Origin: Podospora bellae-mahoneyi
Lineage: Eukaryota > Ascomycota > Sordariomycetes > Sordariales > Podosporaceae
Length of the DNA stretch: 64,000 nt
Assembly (NCBI RefSeq): GCF_035222275.1
Contig: NW_026946359.1
Span: 1,550,001-1,614,000, forward strand
Reading direction: 5' to 3'
In this document: positions 1 to 10,350 of the stretch, in pieces
Position numbering within the stretch: position 1 is the stretch's first letter
Layout: each line of letters starts with the position of its first letter
Program-made: the position numbers and the translations under genes
The notes under the pieces: generated by a model
Databases searched by the model: none
Told to the model about the DNA's origin: nothing
Seen by the model: the letters and a program-made list of their open reading frames with translations, nothing else

Positions 1-2
1 TG

Positions 3-2192
3 ATGGCTTCCAACGTCGCACCATGGGATGACGTCAAGTACTTGACGGACGACGAGATCAACCTTTTTCTCGACGACCTCGACCACAACAATGACGGGTT
101 AATTGACTACAGCGAAGTCGAGCAGAAGCTGGATAAGGTCCATGAAGAGATTGCTCCCAAGGCACTTCCACACCATCTTCACCATGACAGTCGAGAGGAC
201 TTGGACCGTCATGCATTCCTCCGCGCCATTATCAAATCAGACAAAAACCGGATCCCGCGCGCCGAGTTCGCCGAAACTGTCAAGAGCTGGAAGATTCCCA
301 GCATGAAACAGGACCAGGCGAATGACAGCGAGCAAAAGGACTACATGCGCAAGATGGGCATCTGGAGACGTGTGAAGTCTTACTGGGCTGTTCACGGGCC
401 AGAAATCGCCTTTATTGGGCTGGTAGTGGCTATGCAGCTTGCTTTTGGGGTTTGGCAGTTTGTCAAGTACCTCACTGGAGAGTACTACACACGCGGTTTT
501 GGTTGGGGCGTGGTGCTGGCCAAGACTTGCGCTGGTGCTCTTTATCCGACCTTCTTCTTTCTGATTCTCAGCATGTCGCGGTATTTCTCGACATTTCTTC
601 GACGGTCGTACTACATCTCAAGGTTCATCAACTGGGATTTGTCCCAGGAGTTCCACATCAGGATTTCGTGTGTGGCTCTTGTGCTCGCAAGTCTTCATGC
701 AATTGGACATCTGGGAGGCTCTTTTGTTTGGGGCAGCAGGAAGGAAAACGAAGATGCCGTGGCTATCTTGCTGGGACCAGATGCTGTGCCACGGCCGTAT
801 ATTAACTACGTTAGGTCCTTGCCTGGGTTCACTGGTCTTACTGCTTTGGGCTTGTTTTATCTTCTTTCACTGCTGAGTACTCCTCCAGTCAGAAAGTGGA
901 ACTATGAAGTCTTCCAAATGGGCCATCTTCTAATGTATCCCATTATTGGGTTATTGATGGCCCACGGCACCGCAGGGCTACTTCAGTGGCCCATGTTTGG
1001 GTACTGGCTTGCCTTTCCCACGCTCTTGGTTCTTACAGAAAGAATTGTGCGGCTACTGGTTGGTTTTCACAAAATCAGCGCTGCTCTTCAGGTTCTAGAC
1101 AGCGAAACCGTCGCGATCAGAGCCAAGATTCCAAGTGAAAGAATTTGGAAATACAATGCTGGACAGTATGTCTTCTTGCAGGTCCCAGCCCTGAGCTTCT
1201 TTCAGTGGCATCCTTTCACAGTATCCACATGTATCGGTAATGAAATGCAGCTTCATATCAAAACCGATGGGAACTGGACACGCAGACTCCGTGACCTGGC
1301 TGGAAAGGATGGCATAGCACAGATTCAGATTGGCATCAACGGCCCATTTGGGGCACCAGCACAGCGCTTTTACGACTTCAGCCACACCATTGTTGTTGGT
1401 GCCGGTATTGGTGTCACTCCCTTCAGCGGTATCCTTACGGACTTGCAAGAGCAAGACGACAAAGCTCACAATGGCCCGGGTCTGGATGCTCCAATCACTG
1501 CAGGTGGAAGATCAACATCCCATGGCTCCCACCTCATCGGCCCTGGGGAGGATGGCTTGCAGAATTCGTCTGTCAGGGACAGGGAGAAGGTCTCTACTGG
1601 AGCCCCTCTAGAAGACGCCAACCACCGGGAGACGCTCACTAAGGGAGGCAACGAGACGGACAACCACCCATCAGACTATCGCCGCGTTGACTTTCATTGG
1701 AGTGTCAGAGACAAGAACAACCTCCTCTGGCTATCCGATCTCCTCAACCGGGTTTCTCGCTCCCAGCAATGGCACGCTCAGCACCATAAGGAGGAGCACG
1801 GCCCCCATCTCGACATTAGAATCCACACCCACGTCACTCAGAAAAGGAACAACATCGCCACGCATGTATACCGCTGGTTGCTGGAGATGCATCGTACTCC
1901 TGAGCACCCAGCCAGCCCGTTGACCGGACTGCTGAATGCAACACACTTCGGCAGACCAGACTTTATCAGGATTTTGGATAGGCATTATGAGGAGATGAAG
2001 GGGTACAAGGCTGAACTCGTAAGGAAAGACAAGGAAAAGTGGGAGGACGAGGAGTTCAAGGTCGGGGTTTTCTTTTGTGGGACACCGATTGTTGGGGAGA
2101 TCTTGGCTGATAGGTGTCGCTTGTTGAGTGCGAGGGGAAGGACGGATGGGAGTAAGATCGAATATCATTTTATGATGGAGGTGTTTAACTAG
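3..2192 (+). CDS. NADPH oxidase with EF-hand, NoxC/Nox3-like
   Basis: Intron-free frame of 729 residues for a membrane superoxide-generating NADPH oxidase. An EF-hand loop (DHNNDGLIDYSE, residues about 27-38) sits at the N-terminus, which among fungal Nox families marks the NoxC/Nox3 group and predicts calcium control. Several hydrophobic segments follow from about residue 135, with paired histidines in the haem-binding region. The FAD-binding motif WHPFTV is at about residue 402 and the NADPH-binding GAGIGVTPFSG at about 466. A low-complexity insertion of roughly 90 residues splits the NADPH-binding half before VDFHWSVRDKN, a family feature. The C-terminus EYHFMMEVFN fits the usual aromatic end. 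The start ATG lies 3 bases from the window edge and the N-terminus resembles that of family members, but an upstream exon cannot be excluded. Confidence 0.93.
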   Translation: MASNVAPWDDVKYLTDDEINLFLDDLDHNNDGLIDYSEVEQKLDKVHEEIAPKALPHHLHHDSREDLDRHAFLRAIIKSDKNRIPRAEFAETVKSWKIPSMKQDQANDSEQKDYMRKMGIWRRVKSYWAVHGPEIAFIGLVVAMQLAFGVWQFVKYLTGEYYTRGFGWGVVLAKTCAGALYPTFFFLILSMSRYFSTFLRRSYYISRFINWDLSQEFHIRISCVALVLASLHAIGHLGGSFVWGSRKENEDAVAILLGPDAVPRPYINYVRSLPGFTGLTALGLFYLLSLLSTPPVRKWNYEVFQMGHLLMYPIIGLLMAHGTAGLLQWPMFGYWLAFPTLLVLTERIVRLLVGFHKISAALQVLDSETVAIRAKIPSERIWKYNAGQYVFLQVPALSFFQWHPFTVSTCIGNEMQLHIKTDGNWTRRLRDLAGKDGIAQIQIGINGPFGAPAQRFYDFSHTIVVGAGIGVTPFSGILTDLQEQDDKAHNGPGLDAPITAGGRSTSHGSHLIGPGEDGLQNSSVRDREKVSTGAPLEDANHRETLTKGGNETDNHPSDYRRVDFHWSVRDKNNLLWLSDLLNRVSRSQQWHAQHHKEEHGPHLDIRIHTHVTQKRNNIATHVYRWLLEMHRTPEHPASPLTGLLNATHFGRPDFIRILDRHYEEMKGYKAELVRKDKEKWEDEEFKVGVFFCGTPIVGEILADRCRLLSARGRTDGSKIEYHFMMEVFN

Positions 2193-2803
2193 GTAGTGTG
2201 CTGGAGGGAAACAGGAGCGTGGTCTCCATACTCTGTGAATAATAATGAACAGTATTTGTTTCTACAAAAGAACACCTGCCGGCGAACAAGGAAGTGTTTT
2301 TGGAACAATACAGACTTACTTTACATACGGCTCTACACCCACACTTGAATGGACGGCCGACACCACCCGACAGATATGCTGGTTTTTCCGCTCCACCTCA
2401 TCTCAACTTCTTGATCTGGATATGGGGCTCCATTCCAACAAGCTGAAGCTGACCAACTATTAGATGACTGATGTCCCCACACATGCTGACAGATGGTAGG
2501 GCAAGCTGGGGGCTTCGTGTAGAAACGGTGTGTTCAGCAGTACACATTGACCCCAACTTCCATGCAACTCTCACGCATATGTTGACATTGGCATAAACGA
2601 ATCTGTCGATATGATGACGTGCCAAGCTGGAAGCGATAGTCCCATTGTCAATAGTCTGTCCAACGTAATCCACGTTGATGAGTAAGATTATGCACTGTTT
2701 GAAGACATGAGGCTGGTGATTCTTGAGGCTAGATGCATGTGAAAAGAACGCACACTAGGAGATGGATGGGGCTGGCTACATAATCGTGAAAGTAAAGAAC
2801 AGG

Positions 2804-2810
2804 TATAAAA
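2804..2810 (+). promoter_or_regulatory. TATA-like box of the LysM gene
   Basis: TATAAAA lies 58 to 64 bases upstream of the LysM-protein start codon, a plausible core-promoter position for a strongly inducible small secreted protein. Seen in sequence; function is inferred. Confidence 0.4.
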
Positions 2811-2867
2811 CGGAGGCTCATCATCCCCAAAGTATTTGACATTCTCCCATCCAACACCCACCCCACC

Positions 2868-3275
2868 ATGCACTTCATCAAGCTTCTCACCACAGCCACT
2901 GCCTTCGCAGTCGGCACCTCCTCCGCCTGGAACATCCCACGACAGGCAAACGGCACAGTCACCGTCACTCAAACCGTGACTTCCTTCCTTACCGCTCCTT
3001 GTGACCCTGCCACCACCGTCATCTCAACTCAACCACCCTTGTCTACCACCGCACTGCCTGTCACAAGCTGCACACCATCACCTTCTCGTCCTTCACCTGT
3101 TCAGCCCGGAGCAGTTTGCAACTGCTTTGCCTGGCATTATGTGCGATCGGGTGACAACTGCTGGGAGTTGTCGCAGAGATATGGGATTACGGAAGCGCAG
3201 ATTCAGGCCTGGAACACCGAGGTCGGACCGAGTTGTGAGATTTGGTTGGATTACTTTGTTTGCATTGGTGCTTGA
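2868..3275 (+). CDS. Small secreted LysM-domain protein
   Basis: 135-residue single-exon protein. Residues 1-20 form a signal peptide (MHFIKLLTTATAFAVGTSSA). A Thr/Ser/Pro-rich spacer (TVTVTQTV, residues about 30-80) leads to one LysM domain at about residues 84-134. Readable LysM landmarks are HYVRSGDNCWELSQRYGI, then IQAWN and SCEIWLDYFVCIGA, with cysteines consistent with an extracellular disulphide-bonded LysM. LysM domains bind chitin or related N-acetylglucosamine polymers; in fungi such short proteins are wall-associated or shield chitin from plants or competitors. Which applies here is not visible. A TATA-like box sits about 60 bases upstream of the ATG. The stop is followed by a 12-bp tandem repeat. 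Confidence 0.9.
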   Translation: MHFIKLLTTATAFAVGTSSAWNIPRQANGTVTVTQTVTSFLTAPCDPATTVISTQPPLSTTALPVTSCTPSPSRPSPVQPGAVCNCFAWHYVRSGDNCWELSQRYGITEAQIQAWNTEVGPSCEIWLDYFVCIGA

Positions 3276-3333
3276 GCTGTCAACTAAGGGGTTGTGGGGG
3301 GAGCAAGGAAGGCCTTGCGGGGGAGAAATGATC

Positions 3334-3393
3334 GGATGAAATGGTGGATGAGATGGTGGATGAGATGATGGATGAGATGATGGATGCGATGAA
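3334..3393. repeat. 12-bp minisatellite, five units
   Basis: Five head-to-tail copies of a 12-base unit close to GGATGAGATGGT, the last two or three drifting by one or two bases. It lies about 60 bases after the LysM gene stop and would fall in its 3' UTR or just beyond. Confidence 0.85.
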
Positions 3394-3678
3394 TGAACTA
3401 GGTAAAAGGACATAGCTTTTTCAGGTCACTAAAATATGCCTTGTGTTAGTCTTGAAGTCTTGAAGTATAAAATGATAAAAAGTGTATTAAATGAAAGCAC
3501 GCTAAGTATGCCTATCTAGTACCTGCTTTTGGCCTTTTCGTATCAGATGAAATCTTACGCAAACGGCTAATTATCCTGAAAGCCAGCCCAATTAGTACCT
3601 ATGAAGTGTAAGTGCTTTTTTGATTTTTTCTTTTTTTTTTCGGAGATTTTAGGTGATGATGAGATGGCCATGACACAG

Positions 3679-4749
3679 CTAGTACTGAGCAGCAGAAGGA
3701 TCATATCTCATCCTCGCGACAATTTCATCCAGAAACCCCCACTCAATCCGATTATGAAGAATATGGTACCTCAACAAAAAGTCAAGAATCACCAAGCCAT
3801 TCTCCGGACTAAAGCTGTTAGCAAACAGCTCCCTCTCGAGCTCCTCGAAATTCAGCCAGATTAACTCGCTTACATCGCACCCAAGCTCATAGACATGCCT
3901 GTGCTTGGGAACGACCACATCAAAGATGTAGCGCCTCGAAAACTCGACAGTGCCCTCTCGGGCACTCCCGTATTCGGGGCCATGTATCTGAGTAGAGCAA
4001 ATCTTACCCTGGGCTGCGAAGAAGGTGTTGTCATCAAATAACCATCTGGAGATATCCTCACCTGCTATACGCTTCAAAGCCGCCAGAGGCGAGGCATCAA
4101 GGGCGGAGACATTGGTAGTGAAGAAGGGAGCCAGCCTTGCGCCGCCACTTTTGGGACCACCAGGGACTCTACGAACAAGGAGCTCATGATCGCCCTGTGG
4201 TGCCCGCCAGATGTTGAGGACAGCAAAGTGAGTGGGAATGCCGAGCACAGGAACCAGTGTACACGGAACCTTGACCCCAGAGAGAATACCGCAGGTGGAG
4301 GTAGGGATCGGAGCCTGAGTGTGCCCAGGAAAGACCATCGGTTGAAGGTTGCCAAACGGATTACCACTCAGGCGCCAAGCAGCGTCAGAGATGTCCCTGA
4401 TGGCCTTATTCAATGTTTCCGGGTTGGTGCAGTATTTGGATTTAAGCTGCATGTGGTTGTTGGGTTGGACTTCAACGTTTTTGGCTTTGATGAAGTCGAA
4501 GAAGGAGGAAAGCCTCCGATCACCCTTGAAAATGCGGGCAGTTGATTCGAGAATCACGCCGCACTTTACAACAGTGTCGGAGTCCACAGGGTGGATTTGA
4601 TTTCCTCTCTTGAGGAGAATGGTGAAGCGCCAGACGGGGAAGTCTTGACGGGGTTGCCAAACCCTGATGCCATCTCCCTCCATGAAACCGTTGCCTCGCT
4701 GGAGGACGGCCAGGATGAGGCTGGGATCGGGCACGGATGTGGAAGCCAT
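3679..4749 (-). CDS. Hypothetical protein, degenerate Nudix-like
   Basis: Open frame of 356 residues when started at the ATG at 4749 (MASTSVPDP). The frame stays open 40 codons further upstream, but that extension is Leu/His-rich and looks non-coding. The protein is soluble, without signal peptide or membrane segments. The middle part (HFAVLNIWRA, then RRVPGGPKSGGARLAP and SPLAALKRIAGEDISRW) has the layout of a Nudix hydrolase core: a beta strand, a Gly-Gly turn and an Ala-Ala-Lys-Arg helix. The REUXEE metal-binding signature is not intact, so a catalytic Nudix activity is doubtful. No introns are needed. It is convergent with the LysM gene. Function unknown; the fold suggestion is weak. Confidence 0.7.
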   Translation of the reverse strand: MASTSVPDPSLILAVLQRGNGFMEGDGIRVWQPRQDFPVWRFTILLKRGNQIHPVDSDTVVKCGVILESTARIFKGDRRLSSFFDFIKAKNVEVQPNNHMQLKSKYCTNPETLNKAIRDISDAAWRLSGNPFGNLQPMVFPGHTQAPIPTSTCGILSGVKVPCTLVPVLGIPTHFAVLNIWRAPQGDHELLVRRVPGGPKSGGARLAPFFTTNVSALDASPLAALKRIAGEDISRWLFDDNTFFAAQGKICSTQIHGPEYGSAREGTVEFSRRYIFDVVVPKHRHVYELGCDVSELIWLNFEELERELFANSFSPENGLVILDFLLRYHILHNRIEWGFLDEIVARMRYDPSAAQY

Positions 4750-5309
4750 TTTTTGATGTGTTATCTTGACCAAGTAGAGGGTCTTGACGTGTTGCCAAAG
4801 TAATCCTTGCTTCGATGGAAAATGTTCACGTAAAATGAAGGCTGATGCCAGAAATAAAAGACGTTTCACTCAGGTAACCTCGATGTGGTTAAATAGAATC
4901 TTAAGAGTCTAGAACACAACAGAAATATTTGTTTTGTTCTGAGAGATCTCTGCTGGTGGCTGAAGAAAGCTTAAGAGGTGCAACACTAGTATTGTCGCAC
5001 TGTGGCGAGAGCGAGCAAGTCAATGCCCCCCTTACACACGGGGCACAGTAGAACGTTCGGTGGCTCCCCTATGTCATGCACCATGTTACCAAATTCTGTC
5101 CTGTGCTCGTGGAACTGACCTGTGGTTCTCATTTTTATTCCGTCCACGTTCCTTTTGCCGGTTTTCTTTTTGACGCTGCTAAAACCTGGTTCATTCCTCA
5201 CCGACTCAATACACAGCTTGCCTTGCCTGAAATCGCCTGACAACTCACCCGTGGCAACCGCGATACAACTGAGAAGTGCAACAAGACGACGACTTGCGGG
5301 GAAAATAGC
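4750..5309. other. Intergenic, no supported gene
   Basis: Upstream region of the Nudix-like gene merging into the start of the HET relic. A short in-frame stretch from about 5122 precedes the recognisable HET N-terminus, but it is hydrophobic and T-rich and I do not support it as coding. Confidence 0.5.
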
Positions 5310-7660
5310 CAAGGATAATGGGCACATCTCAGAAGACCATGAACGCCCAGGCCCAAGCACGGCGAGATTGTGCGAGCGCTGCAAGTCGATTCCATGGAGT
5401 AAAGTCTCAAAGTATGTTCTCGCCCAGAGATTGCCTGCGAGAGAGGTGGACAGATATCTGCTACACATGGGAGTGGGAAAATGTTTCTTGACCCTCAGAT
5501 GAACGGCAGCATATGGAGCAATCCACATGCCAAGTGTGTCGCATATTGGCAACCATCATGCCAAAGTATGGTGGAAAAACCTACATTGTTGCCGTCACGT
5601 CTTACCAAGCTTTCAACACTGCTAGTTTCAACTTGGCGAATGCTTCATCTTTATGGTCCAAGGGCAATATTCTCATCAGCGGCTTCGAAGAAGATCCTAC
5701 CGGAGGGTGGGATGCACTGTTCGAACCAGATCCTCCCGCTTTCCAACGTCCCCTTATCGAAGACAGAACGGAGAAGAAGGAGTTTGGCGCACGACGCATC
5801 CTACCAAATGTAGTTAGCTGGGACCTTGTTGCAACTTGGATGGGATATTGCCAGCAGAACCATGGCTTGAGATGTCGCCCCAACATGAGCAGCCAATTCC
5901 CAGGCTACGGATGATAGACTCCCGGGCACGGTGCGTGGTCCCTGCACCTGATGGATGCCGTTATGCTGCGTAAATATGTGAGTGCCGTTCCGACATTCTG
6001 ATATCGCTTTGACTTATCGTCCTGCGTTCTTCAACCTGACGTCAAGAAGTGCATTGATCAGGAAAACCACAGGAAAAGAATGAGCAGATCACCAAGCTGG
6101 ACGCCATATACACCTGTGCCGATCTCACCTTTATCTCTCTCTCCGGAGAGAGCGCTGCCGAGTGACTTCCTGGCGTTGGCAGCAACGCCCGCCAGCCCCA
6201 AAAGCGGGTGGTCATTGGTCACGTTGTTCTTACTCAGGTCCTGTCCCATCTTCTGCCACTCCTGGGAAAGTCGAAATGGGCTACAAGGGCCTGGACGTCT
6301 CAAGAAGGGCGCCCGTCTAAACGAAGACTGCTTTTCACCGACCAGCAAGTACTTTACGTGTGTAACAGCATGTACTGTGCCAAGTCCGTGAGGCAACCAC
6401 TCGAGAGCGCGGGCCTTGCCTCAATACTTGATTTTACCCATCTATTATCCTTTGTCAGCGAGCCCGTGAGAGGTGTTTTTGAATTCCCTGCACACCCAAG
6501 CCCACTTGACAAATATGGCCTTGGGGCGAGAATACTTACGTCAGACCTTGTTGTACACAGCAAGCAACAACTCTCATTCCGAGTCTGATAGACGTAGCGC
6601 ATGCATGGGAATCCTGGAAGCAAACCACGAAGCAGAATTCTCGCATCCCAAATCACGTTTGGGGTGTGCCTGTAGCTTGGGAAGCACATCGGTGGGTGTC
6701 GTACTTTGCAGACCCATCGGAGCAAGCGAAAAGCCCATGGAAAATAACCTTCTTCTGGATCTACTGGCGCAAAGACAAACCCGGTCAACGAAACAAGCAC
6801 TTCCCCATATGGTCATGGACAAGCCTATCCGTCCCAGTGACCATGAATCACCATCAACCAGCAACCCAGATGGGCACACCATGTTGGCGTGAGACGGGCA
6901 ATTTTCCGGACAGACCTGAAATTCAATTTGCTCCATTGTGTGGTTATCCGGCCTTCTCTCCGGTGGCAAAGACTCCGGAGAGCTTGGCAAATTCTCCGTT
7001 TCACAAGCTTTCGGAATGTACGAGATACATGCACGTCCATGGCATGAACGATTGTGACTCCGATACAGTACTATTATTGGCGCGAAGACACTCCGTGGCA
7101 CGAGGTTGATTCCGGATGAATAGTGAATCCCGACAATCCGATATGGAGCAGTGATCAACCAAGTGGATAGGATTTAAGCTCTCGAGAAAACGTTCGAGAC
7201 CAGTGAGGCCTGGGTGGTATGGGAGGCTCAGGATTTCCGATAACCTCGACAAAATAATCGAGATGCATCTGGACACTGACGACTCACCTCCCAAGGAGAG
7301 CCTTGCTATTTCCTTTGACCAGTTAAAACCACGAGGGTCACATTGTTTCTATGTCAATTACCCATCCTATGATCTTGATCCAACAATCAGTGCCTGATAA
7401 ATACTCACGAGTGGTTCAGACTTATGGACATGCCTGGGGATCAATAACTCTACGTCGGGAAAAGTACAGGAACGATGTCAATATTGTCCCCCTGTGCCCT
7501 TCACAACTTTACCAACCGCCCATAGTCCAGATGTTCCGCGCATCCTTATTGCCTTGAGTCTGACAATGGTGGATCTGCTGCTGAAGCAGTGTTGATAGAG
7601 AACATCACGCCCTTGTGGCACAATCATCGGGACCTGCGGTATCTGGTAGTGGGTTGATAT
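5310..7660 (+). pseudogene. HET-domain gene, decayed
   Basis: Fragments in different frames follow the order of a fungal heterokaryon-incompatibility (HET) protein. The N-terminus has paired cysteines (LCERCKSIPW, then CQVCRIL), followed by a stretch ending near MIDSRARCVVPAPDGCRYAA, which in intact members leads into the ALSYVWG signature. Next comes a CIDQ-type motif, EQITKLDAIYTCADLTF, then ATRAWTSQE with the Arg-Ala-Trp-Thr core. Beyond this lies FPIWSWTSL, typical of the region after the HET domain, and a tail near 7200-7650. HET domains trigger cell death when unlike strains fuse. The gene is broken by at least four frame breaks or stops, so no product is expected. Both ends are approximate. 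It faces another HET-family relic at 8.1-9.4 kb. Confidence 0.75.
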
Positions 7661-8138
7661 GCAACAAGGGTGAGTGTAGAGGGTGGCGTTGGCTCAGTTT
7701 TACGTAGTAGCACACACGTTTAGTTCTCTTTATCATTCTGCGACTGTCCCACCATAAGTACCCATAAATACCCACTTTTCCCAAAGTCCATTGGCTAGCA
7801 GTTCAATTATACCTGCTAGCAGTTCAATCATACCTGTCATCTCTGGCTTATATCTACTTCCACACATCCTCGATGTGTTTACTACCAGTTTTTCACTCGT
7901 AATTCCTAGGGACTGACTTATGGTCTTCCTCTTTGGTTCCTTACACCTCTAAACTCCTACTAAAATTTACCGGGCTACTGCCGTTCTTTTCGTTCAAATA
8001 ATGACCTAACGTACACATGTCTCGTTTCATAATGTCAATGACAGAAGAAAAAACCACAGGAAACCCCCAGGCACGCAAGATACGCTAAACAGTGGCCCTG
8101 CCCACTGTAAAAAGACTAAAAGGTGTGGTTTCATTCCC
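7661..8138. other. Intergenic between two HET relics
   Basis: No coding signal seen. A 19-20-base sequence around GCTAGCAGTTCAAT is directly repeated near 7795-7833. C-rich runs and scattered AT-rich stretches are otherwise unremarkable. Confidence 0.5.
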
Positions 8139-9438
8139 CTACAAAGCAATATTATGAGCAACTACAATCCCAGATCCACCCAATCCTGTTCCACCAATCT
8201 TTACTCTGAAAATCCCATCGTCGAATTGACTGCTGCCAGCATATATTTGGCCAACAACCCGATTTTCAACCGTGACAACAGCCCCAATATAGCGACACTC
8301 AAAATGAGAGCCAACAACCAAAAGAGCAGAACCCGCTTGGTTACCCGACCTCTCTGACGGGTGCGTCAAAAGCAGGCATCTATCCCATTGCCGAAGAGCA
8401 CTTTTAACTTTTACAGCAGCAGCGACATCGTTGCCCTGTGGGCTCAAGTTGCCTGGCCTTCTCTCTGTCTATTTTATGAAATTGCCACATTCCTTCAACT
8501 GCCCCATCCGCATCAATACTCAGCGTTCCAGATGAGTGTGCAAGATCGCTGGCATTGTCGCCTGGCATATCAAAAAGTGTCGCCGGACACCAAGGCCACG
8601 GTCCACGGTCCCTCATGGTCGGCTTTCCATGAAACAAGCAGCTATATGGAATTTTTCCCAGATGAGAAAGTACCTGAGCGGCGATGATGCTCTCGCCATC
8701 AGCCAGGTAACAGTCAGGTATCTGAGCTAGCAGCGCAGAGATAATGGTACGATCCCGCACCCAAGATGTACTGCGGGTTGACAAAGCAGCGAGCAAGTCA
8801 CCAACATTATCAATGGGCCCTCGCAGCCGCCGGATCAACGTTGTGGCAAGCCAATGTGCAGGAGAAGACGTAGCTGGATTTTGAGCTAGGAGTTCAGTGC
8901 CAAAAGTCTTTCATCAGTGGTTCAGAATCCCCAGCTGGGTCTTTGACAACACCAACACCCTCTTTGACATGAACAGCTCCAAGGCAGTCCAGCCGCGTGT
9001 GAACCAAGTTGAAAGGATCATGGCGATACAAGGGCTGCCGTCGTCGCTCCAGAGGAAGTTGACGAGGTCTGTATCGTGGATGATGGTGTATTCGGCGTTG
9101 GCGTAGTTTTCGTGCATATTGTTGAGAGCTAGCCGTCGAGCCTTGGTGGCGCTCTCGATGGCTGGCAATGCGACATGTGAAGGCAGGAGCTGGTGGTTCC
9201 ATTGACCGAATCCCCTAGGGCCAAGCCCAAGATGGGATTGGATCCTTGCCATCCAGTAGATGAGATTCGATACCTCAGCCAGATCGACCGGGTAAGCATC
9301 GTTATTCAGATAGGGAATGAGGTACTGTTCGTGATTCCCGGCCTGCACGCACATCTTGAGTGCCATACACAACCTTTCAACCAAGATATGGATCTGAGAC
9401 CGTCGTTTGGTGTGGAGGAGGGCGGTCTGGCAACGCAT
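8139..9438 (-). pseudogene. HET-like gene, decayed
   Basis: On the minus strand a 174-codon block carries MILSTWFTRGWTALEL, close to the RGWTLQEL-type motif of HET proteins. A second block in the same frame carries LLAALSTRSTSWVRDRTI, which resembles the conserved stretch that follows the core domain in Sordariomycete HET-like proteins. The two blocks are separated by a short stop-containing stretch without a convincing intron. A third block (8139-8447) is in another frame. The usual N-terminal ALSYVWG segment is not found upstream of 9438. I therefore call it a decayed copy with a missing front. It converges on the HET relic at 5.3-7.7 kb; sequence divergence argues against a recent duplication of that copy. 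Confidence 0.65.
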
Positions 9439-9825
9439 TCCTGTTTAGGCCCAGCGCCGGAAGGCTTTCCATCCACACCTGGGGGCGGCTCCTTCTATCT
9501 TTGACCGCAGCTGTTGGCATGTACGACTCTTGCAATCAGGAAGCCCCGCCTGCAAGGCAGCCAGGGCGATCTGGGATAAGAAGTCCATCTTTGGCTCAGT
9601 TGCATCCTCATGCAGCTCTCAGCCAAATCTTCGACTTCCAGGTCAAACTTTGACACATCTGTGTGTTGGGGAGTGCGAAGCCTTGTAAGGCCCCCGGGGG
9701 TATATGGTAGAGGTCGAGTGCAAACCCTACTACACAGTACCGTGTGGCAAGTTTCCGCTGTGCCGTGAGCACCAAAGTGCTCTACCGTTATAGGGCCCTT
9801 AGGCCTGTATATGAACTCAACCTTC
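9439..9825. other. Intergenic, possible lost 5' part of HET relic
   Basis: Expected place for the missing front of the minus-strand HET-like relic, but no HET motif is readable in any frame. The right end becomes progressively AT-rich. Confidence 0.4.
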
Positions 9826-10350
9826 TAATGATATATAAATTAAATATTATTCAAAAATATACGTTAAGGTAAGAAATAAATTGATAGATATTTAACATCA
9901 AATAAAGAAGAAATTAAGTTAATAAATATAAATTTTAAGTATTTAAAGAGAATCTCGGAAATTTTTTCATTTATTGATACTACCTAATAATAGAGCGAGT
10001 ATATACTGAGTAATCTTTAAATAATTTTCAAGTAAAATATATAAATTTTAAATATTTCCTAAATAAAGTACATATACCTTAAATAGCTTCTAAATAAAGC
10101 AAATAGAACCGAATATACCCTAAGTAAAGTAAATAAACTCAAACTAAATTTTGAGCTAAGTAAGTACATCTTAAATAAACGATAAGATAGGTAAGTAAAC
10201 GAGAACTGAAGATGAGCCGGTCCTAAGATCCGATTAATTTTATTTGTATTAAGCGGCGAGGAGTTACGTAGCGAATTAAGACTAGATTCCGGTATCGTCG
10301 TAGGCCTAACGGCAGACGATTGTAATGTAACTGTGAGCATATTACCAAAC
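9826..10350. repeat. AT-rich block, RIP-like relic
   Basis: About 500 bases of very high A+T content, full of TpA steps and TAAATA/AAGTAAA-like runs, with sharp borders against ordinary sequence. No frame codes for anything recognisable. In filamentous ascomycetes such blocks are commonly repeats mutated by repeat-induced point mutation (C to T on both strands). The original element family cannot be told. The composition is seen; the RIP origin is inferred. Confidence 0.5.
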
